DNA from: Glycomyces sp. TRM65418 | GTDB taxonomy: Bacteria; Actinomycetota; Actinomycetes; Mycobacteriales; Micromonosporaceae | Assembly: GCF_019710475.1 (NCBI RefSeq) | Contig: NZ_JAJFAX010000001.1 | Span: forward strand, 868,001-932,000 | Direction of reading: 5' to 3' | DNA: 64,000 bases | Shown: positions 25,759 to 34,792 of the stretch, piece by piece | Numbering within the stretch: position 1 is the stretch's first letter | Layout: the number at the start of each line of letters is the position of its first letter | Notes under the pieces: model-generated | The model's database searches: none | What the model was told of the DNA's origin: nothing | What the model saw: only the letters and a program-made list of their open reading frames with translations | Made by a program: the position numbers and the translations under genes

Positions 25759-26246
25759 CCGCTCCGGTCCACGGGACCGTGACGGTCACCCGTGATCTCG
25801 AGGACCCGCCCGAGCGGGTCTGGGCCGCCTTCGCCGAGTTGGAACTGCGCGACCACTGGTTCGCCATCCCGGGCGGCGAGGCCGAGCACGAACTCGACTT
25901 CCGGATCGGCGGCGGCGAGACCGCCATCGGCGTGTTCGCGCCCTCGGGCGCCGCCGAGGCCGTCGAGTGGCGTTCCCGCATCTTCGACCTGCAGGAGCCG
26001 CACCGGCTCGTCTTCGCCTACGAACTCGTCGTCGACGGCGTGCGGCGGACCGTGTCACTCGTGACCGTGCTCCTCGCGCCCGAGGGCGGCGGCACGCGGC
26101 TCGACTACACCGAGCAGTACACGCTGCTCGCGTTCACCGAGATCGAAGGCCAGGACGAGGCCCACCTGCGCGGTTCGCTGCCGCTCCTGCTCAACCGCCT
26201 CGAAGCGGCATTGGACGTGCGAGGGGCCCCAGCGCGTTCGCGCTAG
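25755..26246 (+). CDS. SRPBCC family protein (AHSA1/START-like)
   Basis: 163-residue protein with the ligand-binding SRPBCC fold. It begins with the strand VTVTRDLEDPPERVWAAF and the DHWFAIPGGEAEHELDFRIG segment, and ends with the helix SLPLLLNRLEAALD, typical of Hsp90-activator-like (AHSA1) and polyketide-cyclase-like proteins. Function unknown. The GTG start (25755) overlaps the NurA-like stop as GTGA, indicating translational coupling. The stop codon lies inside the terminator hairpin that ends the operon. Confidence 0.8.
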   Translation: MTAPVHGTVTVTRDLEDPPERVWAAFAELELRDHWFAIPGGEAEHELDFRIGGGETAIGVFAPSGAAEAVEWRSRIFDLQEPHRLVFAYELVVDGVRRTVSLVTVLLAPEGGGTRLDYTEQYTLLAFTEIEGQDEAHLRGSLPLLLNRLEAALDVRGAPARSR

Positions 26247-26254
26247 GGCCCCTC
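26221..26254. terminator. Terminator overlapping the SRPBCC stop codon
   Basis: GAGGGGCCC-C-AGCGCG / CGCGCT-A-GGGCCCCTC, a 15-bp stem with one mismatch and a TT loop. The TAG stop (26244-26246) is within the right arm. It also faces the converging Apf-like gene. Confidence 0.8.
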
Positions 26255-26301
26255 AGGGTCAGCGAACTCCGGGTTCGCATGGGTTCGAGCTTATGGGTCG
26301 G

Positions 26302-27006
26302 TCAGTACCAGCCGTTGGACTCGCTGTGCGACCAGGCGCCGCACGGGCTGCCGTAGCGGCCGTCGATGTAGTCCAGGCCCCAGGCGATCTGGGTGACCGG
26401 GTTGGTCTCCCAGTCGTCGCCGTGCGAGGCCATCTTGTCGCCGGGGAGGGACTGCGGGATGCCGTAGGCGCCCGAGCCCGAGTTGTAGGCGGTCTCGTTC
26501 CAGTTGGACTCGCGTTCCCACAGGTTGACGAGGCAGCCGACCTCGTTCATGTCCCAGCCGGCCTCGAGCGTCATGGTGCAGCCGACGGCCTTGTTGCCCG
26601 AGTACTCGGAGCAGTCGGCGGCGATGTCGACACTGCCGCCCGAGTCGGACGAGTCGGAGGAGTCGGCGACCTCGGCGGGCTCCTCGACCTCCTCTTCGGG
26701 GACCTCGGCGGCCTCGGGCTTCGGCGCCTCGGGCTTGGCCGCCTCCTGGACGGGCAGGATGCTCTCCATGGGGGCGATCCGGTCCCAGCGGCGCTCGGCG
26801 TCGCCGGCGTCGGCGACGATGTCGGCGGCGAGCAGCTCCTCGGGGGTCGGGTCGTCGGTGTTGATGATGGCGGCGCTCGCGCTGCTGGCCGAGCCGACGG
26901 CGAACAGGACGGCGGCGGCGGACACGAGCACCCGCTTGCGGGCAGGGTGCCGCGGGGGTGCCACGGCCCGGTGCCTCGCGCGTGAGGACTTCTTACGTGT
27001 AAACAT
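26302..27006 (-). CDS. Secreted transglycosylase-like protein (Apf C-terminal domain type)
   Basis: 234-residue exported protein. The signal peptide (RKRVLVSAAAVLFAVGSASSASA, about 23-45) is preceded by a basic N-terminus. An acidic Pro/Glu/Ser linker (about 85-140) leads to a C-terminal lysozyme-like domain, CLVNLWERESNWNETAYN, then SGSGAYGIPQSLPG and IAWGLDYIDGRYGSPCGAW, as in aggregation-promoting-factor-like muralytic proteins. WERESNW holds the probable catalytic Glu. It likely cleaves or binds peptidoglycan. I start at ATG 27006; there is no ribosome site, and TAGTGT lies eight bases upstream. Confidence 0.8.
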   Translation of the reverse strand: MFTRKKSSRARHRAVAPPRHPARKRVLVSAAAVLFAVGSASSASAAIINTDDPTPEELLAADIVADAGDAERRWDRIAPMESILPVQEAAKPEAPKPEAAEVPEEEVEEPAEVADSSDSSDSGGSVDIAADCSEYSGNKAVGCTMTLEAGWDMNEVGCLVNLWERESNWNETAYNSGSGAYGIPQSLPGDKMASHGDDWETNPVTQIAWGLDYIDGRYGSPCGAWSHSESNGWY

Positions 27007-27314
27007 CGGAGGTAACACTAAGGACTCGGAAACCCGGGACCGTACCGCTCGGTAATCACCCCAACACGGCACACTTCTCTCCGAGAGCGAAGCTATCGGG
27101 TGCCCGTCTTGCCCGATACCGTCGCTATCGCGGATTCCGTCCCCGACCTCCCGGATCCCGGCTCCCACGCCTCATCCGAAAGGACCATTGACACCCCGAC
27201 GCGTCGCTCGATCTTCTTCCACATAGGTCCAGCGAGAGCAATGTCACAGCGCATGGGAGGAGGCGAACGAAGCGGCCCCGCCCTGTTGCGGGCGGGGCCG
27301 ATGGTGCGAGTGCG
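27007..27314. promoter_or_regulatory. Upstream region of the Apf-like gene
   Basis: 308 bases without a gene. On the minus strand TAGTGT (27015-27020) is a candidate -10 box. Further upstream lie the palindrome TACCGCTCGGTA (27043-27054) and TATCGGG/CCCGATA (27094-27118). The left end of the HAAS-gene terminator (27273-27300) is also here. I looked for a c-di-AMP (ydaO) riboswitch and did not see its conserved blocks. Confidence 0.4.
27273..27300 (-). terminator. Terminator of the PadR/HAAS operon
   Basis: CGGCCCCGCCC / GGGCGGGGCCG, an 11-bp stem with a 6-base loop, 15 bases past the HAAS gene stop. Confidence 0.7.
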
Positions 27315-28433
27315 TCACTTGGTGGTGGGGGCGTCCCCGGTCGGCGTCGCGGTCGCGTCCGCCTCGGCCGGGAGCGGCGACGTCGGGTCGGCGTCGGGGT
27401 TCTGCGTCGCCGGGTCCTCCGACCGGGTCCCCTCGCCGGGAGCGGGCGTCGCCGTCGGATCCTCTTCCGGAGTCGGCGTCGCCGCCGGGTTTTCACCCGG
27501 AGCGCACAGCGGGTACTGGTAGCCGAGTTCGGAGGTGTCGACCTCGTACTCCTCCACCGGGGACTCGACGGCCTGACCGAACTCGTCCACTTCGGGGTCC
27601 TGCGCGAACGGGTCGTTCCAGCCGCTCTCATCGCAGGCGCCCGGGTCGCCGATCCACAGCGGGTCGCCATTCTGGTCGAACAGGTAGACGCCCGTCAGCC
27701 GCCGGCCGTTCTCGTCGTAGACGTGGACGTCGGTCACCCAGCCGTAATCGTCGCCACCGTCGTAGTAGGTCTCAACGTACGTCGTCGGGAAGGCACCGGT
27801 CATGATCGGGGAGAACTGGAGAGCGGCGAGCGCGACGATCGCGATGCTCGCGGCGGCGGTCACGCGCCTGCGGCGCCGGCCCCACTCGGGAGCCTTCATG
27901 CCGATCTTGATCGAGGCCCAGACGCCGAGCAGCAGCATCGCGACGCCGAAGATCAGGCCCGGGATCGAATTGAAGTACGAGTAGCCGGTGACGCCGAACT
28001 GCGCGGACGCCAGCCAGTAGACGAACAGCGCCGCCACGACGGCGCCGCGCAGCACCCACCATCCCGGCCGCAGGCGCTCGGCGAGCTCCGCGGCGTCCTC
28101 GTGTCCAGTGCTGGCCGCGAACCTGTCGGCGACCGTCTTCGACCGGGTGAGGACCGGGGCGAAGGTCTGGGACAGGCTGCGCCGGATGCGGGCCGCCGCG
28201 GGCTCCTTCTGGACCTCGGCGGTCTCGCGCAGCTCCCGGGCGTAGGACTCGGGACTGCCGAGCAGGTCGCGCAGGGCCATGCCGGGGCCGAGGTCGGCGG
28301 CGACCTCGGCCAGGTGCAGATCCAGTTCGGACATCAGGTCGGTGCGGATCGGTTCGGGCAGGTCGCCGAGATGGCGCTCGACCGCGGCGAGATAGGACGC
28401 GATCTCCGAAGTCCGGTTGGGGGCGTCGGTCAT
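27315..28433 (-). CDS. HAAS-domain membrane protein (DUF1700-like)
   Basis: 372-residue membrane protein. The N-terminal HAAS signalling domain (about 1-75; YLAAVERHLGDLPEPIRTDL then MSELDLHLAEVAADLG) typically pairs with a PadR regulator. Hydrophobic helices follow at about 127-145, 150-175 and 190-210. After these an extracellular acidic domain and a Thr/Pro/Glu/Ala-rich tail (about 305-372) may span the wall. The ATG at 28433 lies two bases after the padR stop; an in-frame TTG overlaps that stop. The tight PadR/HAAS pairing suggests it senses an envelope signal for PadR, which is inference. Confidence 0.75.
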   Translation of the reverse strand: MTDAPNRTSEIASYLAAVERHLGDLPEPIRTDLMSELDLHLAEVAADLGPGMALRDLLGSPESYARELRETAEVQKEPAAARIRRSLSQTFAPVLTRSKTVADRFAASTGHEDAAELAERLRPGWWVLRGAVVAALFVYWLASAQFGVTGYSYFNSIPGLIFGVAMLLLGVWASIKIGMKAPEWGRRRRRVTAAASIAIVALAALQFSPIMTGAFPTTYVETYYDGGDDYGWVTDVHVYDENGRRLTGVYLFDQNGDPLWIGDPGACDESGWNDPFAQDPEVDEFGQAVESPVEEYEVDTSELGYQYPLCAPGENPAATPTPEEDPTATPAPGEGTRSEDPATQNPDADPTSPLPAEADATATPTGDAPTTK

Positions 28434-28435
28434 GG

Positions 28436-28774
28436 TCAACCCTTCGTGGGAGTCTCGAACAGAATCCGCATCTTGGCGCTGACGTCCTCCCAGGCGTCGC
28501 GCGCTTGACGCAGGTATTTCCGTCCGGGCTCGGTCAGCGAGTAGTACTTGCGGTGCGGCCCCGATTCACTGGGCTGGACGTAGGTGGACAGGTACCCGGC
28601 CCGGTAGAGCCGCCGGAGCGTGCCGTAGACCGAGGCGTCGCCGAGCTCGTCGAACCCGCTGCTGCGCAGCCGGTTCAGGATCTCGTAGCCGTAGCCGTCC
28701 TCGTTGTCGAGGACGCGGAGCACGATGATGTCGAGCAGGCCCTTGAGCAGTTGCGATCTGTCCACGCTATCCAC
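28436..28774 (-). CDS. PadR family transcriptional regulator
   Basis: 112-residue winged-helix regulator: LLKGLLDIIVLRVLDNEDGY, EILNRL, DASVYGTLRRLYRAGYLSTY and HRKYYSLTEPGRKYL are classic PadR positions (residues 8-90). It is cotranscribed with the HAAS-domain gene. The GTG start (28774) has no ribosome site but has TAGCAT six bases ahead, implying a leaderless transcript. Two 17-bp direct repeats cover the start codon and the -10 box, so it probably represses itself. Confidence 0.88.
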   Translation of the reverse strand: MDSVDRSQLLKGLLDIIVLRVLDNEDGYGYEILNRLRSSGFDELGDASVYGTLRRLYRAGYLSTYVQPSESGPHRKYYSLTEPGRKYLRQARDAWEDVSAKMRILFETPTKG

Positions 28775-28795
28775 AGTACCATGCTATGCACAGTA
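28762..28795 (-). promoter_or_regulatory. padR promoter with tandem operator repeats
   Basis: Two adjacent 17-bp direct repeats on the plus strand (28762-28778 and 28779-28795, 15/17 identical; CCACGCTATCCACAGTA and CCATGCTATGCACAGTA). The second contains the TAGCAT -10 box (28781-28786, minus strand); the first contains the start codon. Confidence 0.6.
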
Positions 28796-28818
28796 GTGGA
28801 GGACGGCGGCAACGCGGA

Positions 28819-28844
28819 CCGGCCCCGCCGTGCGGCGGGGCCGG
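28819..28844 (-). terminator. Terminator after gltX
   Basis: CCGGCCCCGCCG / CGGCGGGGCCGG, a 12-bp stem closing on TG, 17 bases past the gltX stop. Confidence 0.7.
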
Positions 28845-28861
28845 GGTTCGCTTCGGGCCGT

Positions 28862-30331
28862 TCAGAACCGGGCGCGGGCGGCGCGCAGGCGCGCCAGGCT
28901 CACGTCCTTGCCGAGGAGTTCCATCGACTCGTACAGCGGCGGCGACACGGTCTTGCCGCTGATCGCGACGCGGACGGGGCCGAACGCCTTGCGCGGCTTG
29001 AGACCCATGCCGTCCACGAGGGCGGCCTTCAAGGCCTCCTCGATGGCGGCCGTGGTCCACTCGACGTTCTCGAGCGCGGCGATCGACGCGTCCAGGACCT
29101 GCGCCGCGTCGTCCTTGAAGGTCTTCTTGGCGCTCTCCTCGTCGATCGCGACCTCGGTGCCGCAGAACAGGAACCGCAGCATCTCGACCGCCTGCGAGAG
29201 CGTCGTGCAGCGCTCCTGCACCAGCGGGACGGCCACCGAGAGCACGTGGGCCTCGTCGGGGGTCAGGCTGTCGCGCCCCAGGAGCCCGGCCTCGCCCAGC
29301 CTCGGGACGAGCATCCCGGTCAGCTCCTCGGAGTCCATGCTGCGGAAGTGGTCCGCGCAGATCGCGTCGAACTTCTTCTCGTCGAACCGCGCCGGGTTCG
29401 ACTTGACGTCGTGCAGGTCGAAGGCCTCCAGGAACTCCGCGACGGAGAACACGTCGCGGTCGCCCGACAGGGACCAGCCGAGGGTCGCCACGTAGTTGAG
29501 CACGCCCTCGGGCAGGTAACCGGCCTCCTTGTACTGCAGGAGGTTCGAGCGCGGGTCGCGCTTGGACATCTTCTTGCCGCGCTCGTCGACGATGAGCGGC
29601 AGGTGCGCGTACTCGGGCACGGCGTCGGCGATGCCGAGTTCGACGAGCGCGCGCCACATGACGATCTGGCGCGGCGTCGAGGGCATGAGGTCCTCGCCGC
29701 GGGTGACGACGGTGACCTTCATGATCGCGTCGTCGACCGGGTTCGTCAGGGTGTACAGCGGCGAGCCGTCGGCGCGCGCGATCACGTAGTCCGGGATCGA
29801 CCCGGCCGGGTTCGTGACCTCGCCGCGCACCGCGTCGTGGAAGGTGATGTCCTCGTCGGGCATCCGCATCCGGTACACCGGCTTGCGGCCCTCGGCGCGG
29901 AAGGCGGCCTTCTGCTCCTCGGTGAGGTCGCGGTCGAAGTTGTCGTAGCCGAGCTTCGGGTCGCGGCCGGCCGCCCGGTGCCGCGCCTCGACCTCCTCGT
30001 TGGTCGAGAACGCCTCGTAGGCGTAACCGCCCTCGAGGAGGCGGTCGATGACGTCGGCGTACAAGTCGAGCCGCTCGGACTGCCGGTAGGGCGCGTAGGG
30101 CCCGCCGATGTCGGGGCCCTCGTCCCAGGTCATGCCCAGCCACGAGAGCGCCTCCAGCAGCTGGTTGTAGGACTCCTCGGTGTCGCGCGCCGCGTCGGTG
30201 TCCTCGATGCGGAACACGAACTCGCCGCCCTTGGCCCGGGCGTAGCCCCACGAGAACAGGCAGGTGCGCACCAGGCCCACGTGCGGCGTCCCGGTGGGGC
30301 TGGGGCAGAAGCGCGTGCGGACATTACTCAC
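28862..30331 (-). CDS. gltX: Glutamyl-tRNA synthetase
   Basis: 489-residue class I aminoacyl-tRNA synthetase charging tRNA-Glu. The nucleotide-binding HIGH-type motif is in [12 protein letters not shown] (9-20) and the KMSKR loop is about 251-256. [16 protein letters not shown] is the typical glutamate-site segment and the anticodon-binding C-terminal domain is complete. The GTG start overlaps the stop of the upstream FAH-family gene by eight bases (30324-30331), so the two are cotranscribed, an arrangement I recall as common in actinobacteria. Confidence 0.95.
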   Translation of the reverse strand: MSNVRTRFCPSPTGTPHVGLVRTCLFSWGYARAKGGEFVFRIEDTDAARDTEESYNQLLEALSWLGMTWDEGPDIGGPYAPYRQSERLDLYADVIDRLLEGGYAYEAFSTNEEVEARHRAAGRDPKLGYDNFDRDLTEEQKAAFRAEGRKPVYRMRMPDEDITFHDAVRGEVTNPAGSIPDYVIARADGSPLYTLTNPVDDAIMKVTVVTRGEDLMPSTPRQIVMWRALVELGIADAVPEYAHLPLIVDERGKKMSKRDPRSNLLQYKEAGYLPEGVLNYVATLGWSLSGDRDVFSVAEFLEAFDLHDVKSNPARFDEKKFDAICADHFRSMDSEELTGMLVPRLGEAGLLGRDSLTPDEAHVLSVAVPLVQERCTTLSQAVEMLRFLFCGTEVAIDEESAKKTFKDDAAQVLDASIAALENVEWTTAAIEEALKAALVDGMGLKPRKAFGPVRVAISGKTVSPPLYESMELLGKDVSLARLRAARARF

Positions 30332-31115
30332 TGGAAACCACCTTGTTGGAGAGCGTGCCGATGCCGGCGACGGAAACGGAGACGGTCTCGCCCGCCTGGA
30401 GCGGCCCCACGCCCGCCGGGGTGCCGGTGAGCACCACGTCGCCCGGCAGCAGCGTCATCACCTGGGACACGTACGCCACCAGGGACGCCGGGTCGAAGAC
30501 CATGTCCTTGGTCGAGCCGAGCTGGCGCACCTCGCCGCCCACCTCGCAGCGGATCTCGGCGTCGGCGACGTCGGTGCCGTTGCCGAGCGGGTCGGTCTCG
30601 ATCCACGGCCCGAGCGGGCAGAACGAGTCGAAGCCCTTGGCGCGCGTGAACTGCACGTCCTGCTGCTGGAGGTCGCGGGCGGTCACGTCGTTGGCGCACG
30701 TGTAGCCGAAGATCGAGCCCTTCGCGGCCTCGCGGTCGAGACCGCGCGCCCCCGGCAGGCCGATGACGACCGCGAGCTCGGCCTCGTGCTCGACCTGGTC
30801 GGAGATCGCCGGGAGCCTGATGGCCTCGCCCGGACCGATCACGGAGGTCGAGGGCTTGAGGAAGATCAGCGGCTCCTTGGGGACCTCGTTGCCGAGCTCG
30901 GCCGCGTGGTCGGCGTAGTTGCGGCCCACGCAGACGACCTTGGACGGCAGGATGGGGGCGAGCATCCGCACGTCCTCGAGCGCCCAGCGCTGACCGGAGA
31001 GCTTGATCTGCGCGAACGGGTGCCCCTCGATCTCGGCGGCGGTGGCCCCTGGCCCCTCCCCCTCGAGGACTGCGAACGACATGCCGGTGGGGTGAGCGAT
31101 CCGCGCGATCCGCAC
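30324..31115 (-). CDS. Fumarylacetoacetate hydrolase family protein
   Basis: 263-residue FAH-superfamily hydrolase, decarboxylase or isomerase. [17 protein letters not shown] (about 59-75), the metal-binding [10 protein letters not shown] (two Glu), [17 protein letters not shown] and [16 protein letters not shown] are diagnostic. Members act on 2-oxo or 2-hydroxy acids in aromatic catabolism or on oxaloacetate; the substrate here is unknown. The start is a GTG at 31115. It is the first gene of the operon with gltX. Confidence 0.88.
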   Translation of the reverse strand: MRIARIAHPTGMSFAVLEGEGPGATAAEIEGHPFAQIKLSGQRWALEDVRMLAPILPSKVVCVGRNYADHAAELGNEVPKEPLIFLKPSTSVIGPGEAIRLPAISDQVEHEAELAVVIGLPGARGLDREAAKGSIFGYTCANDVTARDLQQQDVQFTRAKGFDSFCPLGPWIETDPLGNGTDVADAEIRCEVGGEVRQLGSTKDMVFDPASLVAYVSQVMTLLPGDVVLTGTPAGVGPLQAGETVSVSVAGIGTLSNKVVSSE

Positions 31116-31224
31116 AGTCGGCCCCTCTCTAAGACTGGTTCGAAACCTTGCGGCCTCAGCTTAGTTCGGGAACGGGGCCCGTTCCACGCGCTGTCGCGCG
31201 CCGCGCGGACCGGTCACTGCCGGG

Positions 31225-31566
31225 CTAGCGGACGAGGAGGAACAGCAGCCCGATGACGACGGAGGCGACCAGGGCTCCGACGACGATGCCCATGCCGAGG
31301 CGGCGGACCTTCGCGAACAGGCCGATGAAGAAGCCGAGCGCACACGTCAGCGGCAGCGCCACGAGCAGCGAGATGGCGGTGGCGCCGACGCGGACCTTGA
31401 GGGTCTCGCCGATGCCGCCGACCATGACGAACCCGAAGGCGATGGCCGCGATCACGAGGATCACCAGGCCGAGGAGGAAGCCGGAGGCGAAGCGGCGGCG
31501 CCCGTACACGGCCGAGTCCGCGGCCCGGGCGGCCGCGCGGGCACGATCGGTCTGGTAGGAAGTCAC
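31225..31566 (-). CDS. Small membrane protein (113 aa)
   Basis: 113-residue hypothetical membrane protein with about three hydrophobic segments (FLLGLVILVIAAIAFGFVMV, ISLLVALPLTCALGFFIGLF and IVVGALVASVVIGLLFLLV) and a basic, Ala-rich cytoplasmic N-terminus. No family recognised. The GTG start (31566) has no ribosome site; TAGAGT six bases upstream suggests a leaderless mRNA. Confidence 0.7.
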   Translation of the reverse strand: MTSYQTDRARAAARAADSAVYGRRRFASGFLLGLVILVIAAIAFGFVMVGGIGETLKVRVGATAISLLVALPLTCALGFFIGLFAKVRRLGMGIVVGALVASVVIGLLFLLVR

Positions 31567-31572
31567 GCCTCA

Positions 31573-31578
31573 ACTCTA
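31573..31578 (-). promoter_or_regulatory. Leaderless -10 box (TAGAGT)
   Basis: On the minus strand TAGAGT ends six bases before the GTG start of the 113-residue membrane protein gene. Confidence 0.5.
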
Positions 31579-31750
31579 GTACGGCCCCACCAGGGGCGGC
31601 GTGACGGCGTTCCCCGCTTCCGCTGTCTCGGCGCACGATCGGGTGACGGTCTCCTGTGGAAGCACTGGCGGTGCGCTGAGCTGGCCCGCCGCCGGGTGAC
31701 GCGCCGCCGCGAATGCCGGGAGCGCGGCCCGATGCGTGCAAGACTGCCGT

Positions 31751-32893
31751 ATGCGCCGTTTGATCACGCTAACCGCATTGTTCGGGGCTCTGCTGTTCCT
31801 GCAGGCGCCCGCCGGAGCGATCGACTCCCACCTTCCGCAGGCGAGCGCCTCCTTCAACGCCACCGTGTACAAAGTGGCCTACGACGGGGACACCGTCTAC
31901 TCGGGCGGGGAGTTCACCCGCGCCAAGAACACCGACGGCACCTTCGCGCGCCGCAACTACCTGGCGGCCGTGAACTCCGCCACGGGGGCGCTGCTGCCGT
32001 TCGCGCCGTCCCTCGACGGACCGGTCTACGAGGTGAAGACCGGCGGGGGCCATCTCTACATCGCCGGGAAGTTCACACAGGTCGACGGGGTCGCCCGTCC
32101 GCGCGTGGCCCGCTTCGACCTCGGCACCGGGGAGCTCGACACCACCTGGAAGCCCCGGCCGTCGGCCACGGTGTACACGGTCGAACCGGTCGGCTCCACG
32201 GTCTACCTCGGCGGCACGTTCGTCACCGTCGGCGACTTCGCGCAGCCGTCCCTCGCGGCCGTGAACGCCACCGACGGCGCCCCGATCACCACGTTCACGC
32301 CGAGGGTGCAGGAGGGCGCGGTCCGCGACCTCGAGTCAGGGCACGGCCGCCTCTACGTCGCCGGGGCCTTCTCCAGAGTGGAGGACGACAAGAAATACGG
32401 GAAGCTCGCCGCCGTGAACCCGACCTCGGGCGCGGTCGACACGAGCTTCGCGGCCAAGGTCTACGTGCTCACCCGCGAGATCGCGGTCGCGGGGGACCGC
32501 GTCTTCGCGGCCCTGGACGGGCGCGGCGGCGAGATCCGGGCGTTCGACCGCGGCGGCGAGGCCCTCTGGTACCAGGCCGTGGACGGCGGCATGCAGACCG
32601 TCGAGGTCTGGGGCGACACCGTCATCGGCGGCGGCCACTTCGACCGGGCCTGCGTCACCAACCACGCAGGGCCGCACGGCGAGTGCCTCGACGGGGTGCG
32701 CGCCGAGCGCGGCAAGCTCCTCGCCGTCGACATGAACGGCCGACTCCTGGACTGGGACCCGAACGCGAACGGCGTCGTCGGGGCCTGGGACGCCGAGGTG
32801 CATCCGTCGGGATCGAACCTGACCGTCGGCGGCGCGTTCACCACCTTCGGGGGCGGCCTGCAGGAGCAGAAGCGCCTCGCCGTGTTCGCGTAG
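31751..32893 (+). CDS. Secreted beta-propeller protein (delta-60 repeat-like)
   Basis: 380-residue exported protein. A signal peptide (RRLITLTALFGALLFLQAPAG) is followed by repeats of about 50 residues of the form VYxGGxFT...AxVNxxTGAxxxxFxP (VYSGGEFTRA, LYIAGKFTQV, VYLGGTFVTV, LYVAGAFSRV, VIGGGHFDRA, LTVGGAFTTF). These build a six- or seven-blade propeller as in DUF5122/delta-60 proteins. Function unknown; binding of a cell-surface or extracellular ligand is the usual inference. I start at ATG 31751, which gives the signal peptide directly; an in-frame GTG at 31736 is the alternative. Confidence 0.75.
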   Translation: MRRLITLTALFGALLFLQAPAGAIDSHLPQASASFNATVYKVAYDGDTVYSGGEFTRAKNTDGTFARRNYLAAVNSATGALLPFAPSLDGPVYEVKTGGGHLYIAGKFTQVDGVARPRVARFDLGTGELDTTWKPRPSATVYTVEPVGSTVYLGGTFVTVGDFAQPSLAAVNATDGAPITTFTPRVQEGAVRDLESGHGRLYVAGAFSRVEDDKKYGKLAAVNPTSGAVDTSFAAKVYVLTREIAVAGDRVFAALDGRGGEIRAFDRGGEALWYQAVDGGMQTVEVWGDTVIGGGHFDRACVTNHAGPHGECLDGVRAERGKLLAVDMNGRLLDWDPNANGVVGAWDAEVHPSGSNLTVGGAFTTFGGGLQEQKRLAVFA

Positions 32894-32907
32894 GCCATGA
32901 GCAAGCG

Positions 32908-32936
32908 CAAGGGCCCGTCCTGAGGACGGGCCCTTG
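32908..32936 (+). terminator. Terminator after the beta-propeller gene
   Basis: CAAGGGCCCGTCC / GGACGGGCCCTTG, a 13-bp perfect stem with a TGA loop, 15 bases after the stop. Confidence 0.8.
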
Positions 32937-33031
32937 GTGCTGTGCCCGCCGCGCGATCGGCGCGGGCCGGGCGGGGACCCCGTCTCGTGAACGGGGTCCG
33001 GTCGATGCCGCTCGTGGCGTGCGGTGACGTA

Positions 33032-34669
33032 TTAGGCGGGCTTCCGCCGGTTGAGGCCGTAGGCGAGGCCGTCGGCCAAGGCGTTCCAGGAGGCCTCGAT
33101 GAGGTTGGGGGCCACGCCCACGGTGGTCCACTCGGACTCGCCGTCGCTCATCGACACCAGGACGCGGGTGACCGCGTCGGTGCCGGTGGAGCCGGCGAGG
33201 ATGCGGACCTTGAAGTCGGAGAGCGTGAGCTCGGCCAGGCGCGGGTGCCGGGCGGCCAGGGCGCTGCGCAGGGCCGCGTCGAGCGCGTTCACCGGGCCGT
33301 TCCCCTGGGCGGTGGCGATCACGCGCTCGCCGTCGACGTCGAGGCGCACGGTGGCCTCGGCGACCGTGGTGCCGTTCGGGTCGTGGTCGACGATGACGCG
33401 GTAGGTGTCGAGCGCGAACGGTCGCGGCAGACCGCCTTCGACCTCGTCGCGGACGAGCAGCTCGAACGAGGCGTCGGCGGCCTCGAAGGACCAGCCCTTC
33501 GATTCGAGTTCCTTGACGCGCTTGGTGATGCGGTCGAGCACGCCCTTGTCGCCGGAGAGGTCGATGCCGAGTTCACGGCCCTTGAGCTCGACGGAGGCGC
33601 GCCCGGCCATCTCGGTGACGAGGATGCGCATGTCGTTGCCGACGACCTCGGGGTCGACGTGGTTGTACAGGGTCGGGTCGGCCTTGATCGCGGAGGCGTG
33701 GATGCCGGCCTTGTGCGCGAACGCCGCGTGGCCGGTGTAGGGGGCGTGCTCGTCGGGGGTCATGTTGGCGATCTCGGCGATCGCGTGCGAGATGCGGGTC
33801 AGCTGGGCGAGGCCCCCTTCGGGCAGGACCTTCATGCCGAGCTTGGTCTCCAGGTTCGCGATGACGCTGAACAGGTTCGCGTTCCCGGGGCGCTCGCCGT
33901 AGCCGTTGGCGGTGCCCTGGACGTGCATGACGCCGGCCTGGACCGCGGCGAGGGTGTTGGCGACGGCGCAGCCGGTGTCGTTCTGGGCGTGCATGCCCAG
34001 GCGTACGCGCTCGACCGGGAGCACGGCTTCGAGGCGGCGGCGCAGTTCGGTGACGGCCTCGGTGATGTCGGAGGGGATGCGCCCGCCGTTGGTGTCGCAC
34101 AGGACGACCGCTTCGGCTCCGGCTTCCAGGGCGGTGCGGACGACCAGCGTCGCGTACTCGGGGTCCTGGCGGAAGCCGTCGAAGAAGTGCTCGCAGTCGA
34201 TGAAGACCTGGCGGTCGTGCTCGCGGCCGGTGCGCACGGAGTCGGCGATCATCGCGAGGTTCTCTTCGGCGGTGGTGCGCAGGGCCTGCTCGACATGGCG
34301 CATGTCGGACTTGGCGACCAGGCACAGCACGGGCGCGCGCGAGTCCAGCAGGGCCTGGAAGCCCGGGTCCTCGGCGGCGGTGGAGCCGGCGCGGCGGGTC
34401 ATCCCGAAGGCGACGAGCCGGGCGTGCTTGAAGTTGAGCTCTTCGGCCGCCCTGGCGAAGAACTCGGTGTCCGAGGGGATCGCGCCGGGCCAGCCGCCCT
34501 CGATGTAGTCGACGCCGAGTTCGTCGAGCAGTTCGGCGACGGCGAGCTTGTCGGCGACGGAGTAGCGGAGGCCCTCCATCTGCGCGCCGTCGCGGAGCGT
34601 GGTGTCGAAGACGTGGAAGTCCCCGCCGCGGTTCGAATCCATGCCGGATTGCGGGTCTGGTTGCGTCAC
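33032..34669 (-). CDS. cimA: Citramalate synthase
   Basis: 545-residue enzyme of the 2-isopropylmalate synthase/homocitrate synthase family, condensing pyruvate with acetyl-CoA to (R)-citramalate for isoleucine synthesis. VFDTTLRDGAQMEGLRYSV (about 19-37) starts the TIM barrel. VLCDTNGGRIPSDI and the HAQNDTGCAVANTLAA metal-binding segment follow, and a C-terminal LeuA-like allosteric domain (about 400-545) is present for feedback control. The GTG start at 34669 follows GGAG at about eight bases; an ATG at 34642 is possible. A U-tracted hairpin, a short leader ORF and an alternative pairing lie upstream, suggesting attenuation. Distinction from a plain 2-isopropylmalate synthase rests on overall resemblance. 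Confidence 0.85.
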   Translation of the reverse strand: MTQPDPQSGMDSNRGGDFHVFDTTLRDGAQMEGLRYSVADKLAVAELLDELGVDYIEGGWPGAIPSDTEFFARAAEELNFKHARLVAFGMTRRAGSTAAEDPGFQALLDSRAPVLCLVAKSDMRHVEQALRTTAEENLAMIADSVRTGREHDRQVFIDCEHFFDGFRQDPEYATLVVRTALEAGAEAVVLCDTNGGRIPSDITEAVTELRRRLEAVLPVERVRLGMHAQNDTGCAVANTLAAVQAGVMHVQGTANGYGERPGNANLFSVIANLETKLGMKVLPEGGLAQLTRISHAIAEIANMTPDEHAPYTGHAAFAHKAGIHASAIKADPTLYNHVDPEVVGNDMRILVTEMAGRASVELKGRELGIDLSGDKGVLDRITKRVKELESKGWSFEAADASFELLVRDEVEGGLPRPFALDTYRVIVDHDPNGTTVAEATVRLDVDGERVIATAQGNGPVNALDAALRSALAARHPRLAELTLSDFKVRILAGSTGTDAVTRVLVSMSDGESEWTTVGVAPNLIEASWNALADGLAYGLNRRKPA

Positions 34670-34748
34670 TTGGTGCTCCAGGTTCTTTCTGGTGATCGGT
34701 CCGGCCGCTGCGCCGCCGACCTGAACGTTCGTTTGCCCTGAACGAAAA

Positions 34749-34774
34749 AGACCCCCTGCGGGCGCAGGAGGTCT
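34749..34774 (-). terminator. U-tracted hairpin upstream of cimA (candidate attenuator)
   Basis: Read on the minus strand: an 11-position stem with one mismatch (34749-34759 with 34764-34774), a four-base loop, then five T (34745-34749). It is the one hairpin I found in this window with a proper U-tract. It could end the LPTTG gene transcript or act as an attenuator for cimA. Confidence 0.7.
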
Positions 34775-34792
34775 GGCGTTCGGCGGCGGCAT

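Noticed and set aside
27007..27314. ydaO-type c-di-AMP riboswitch ahead of the muralytic protein gene
   Set aside because: Such riboswitches often precede actinobacterial cell-wall hydrolase genes, but the conserved blocks are not present in order; only a GGGGTGATTA fragment resembles one.
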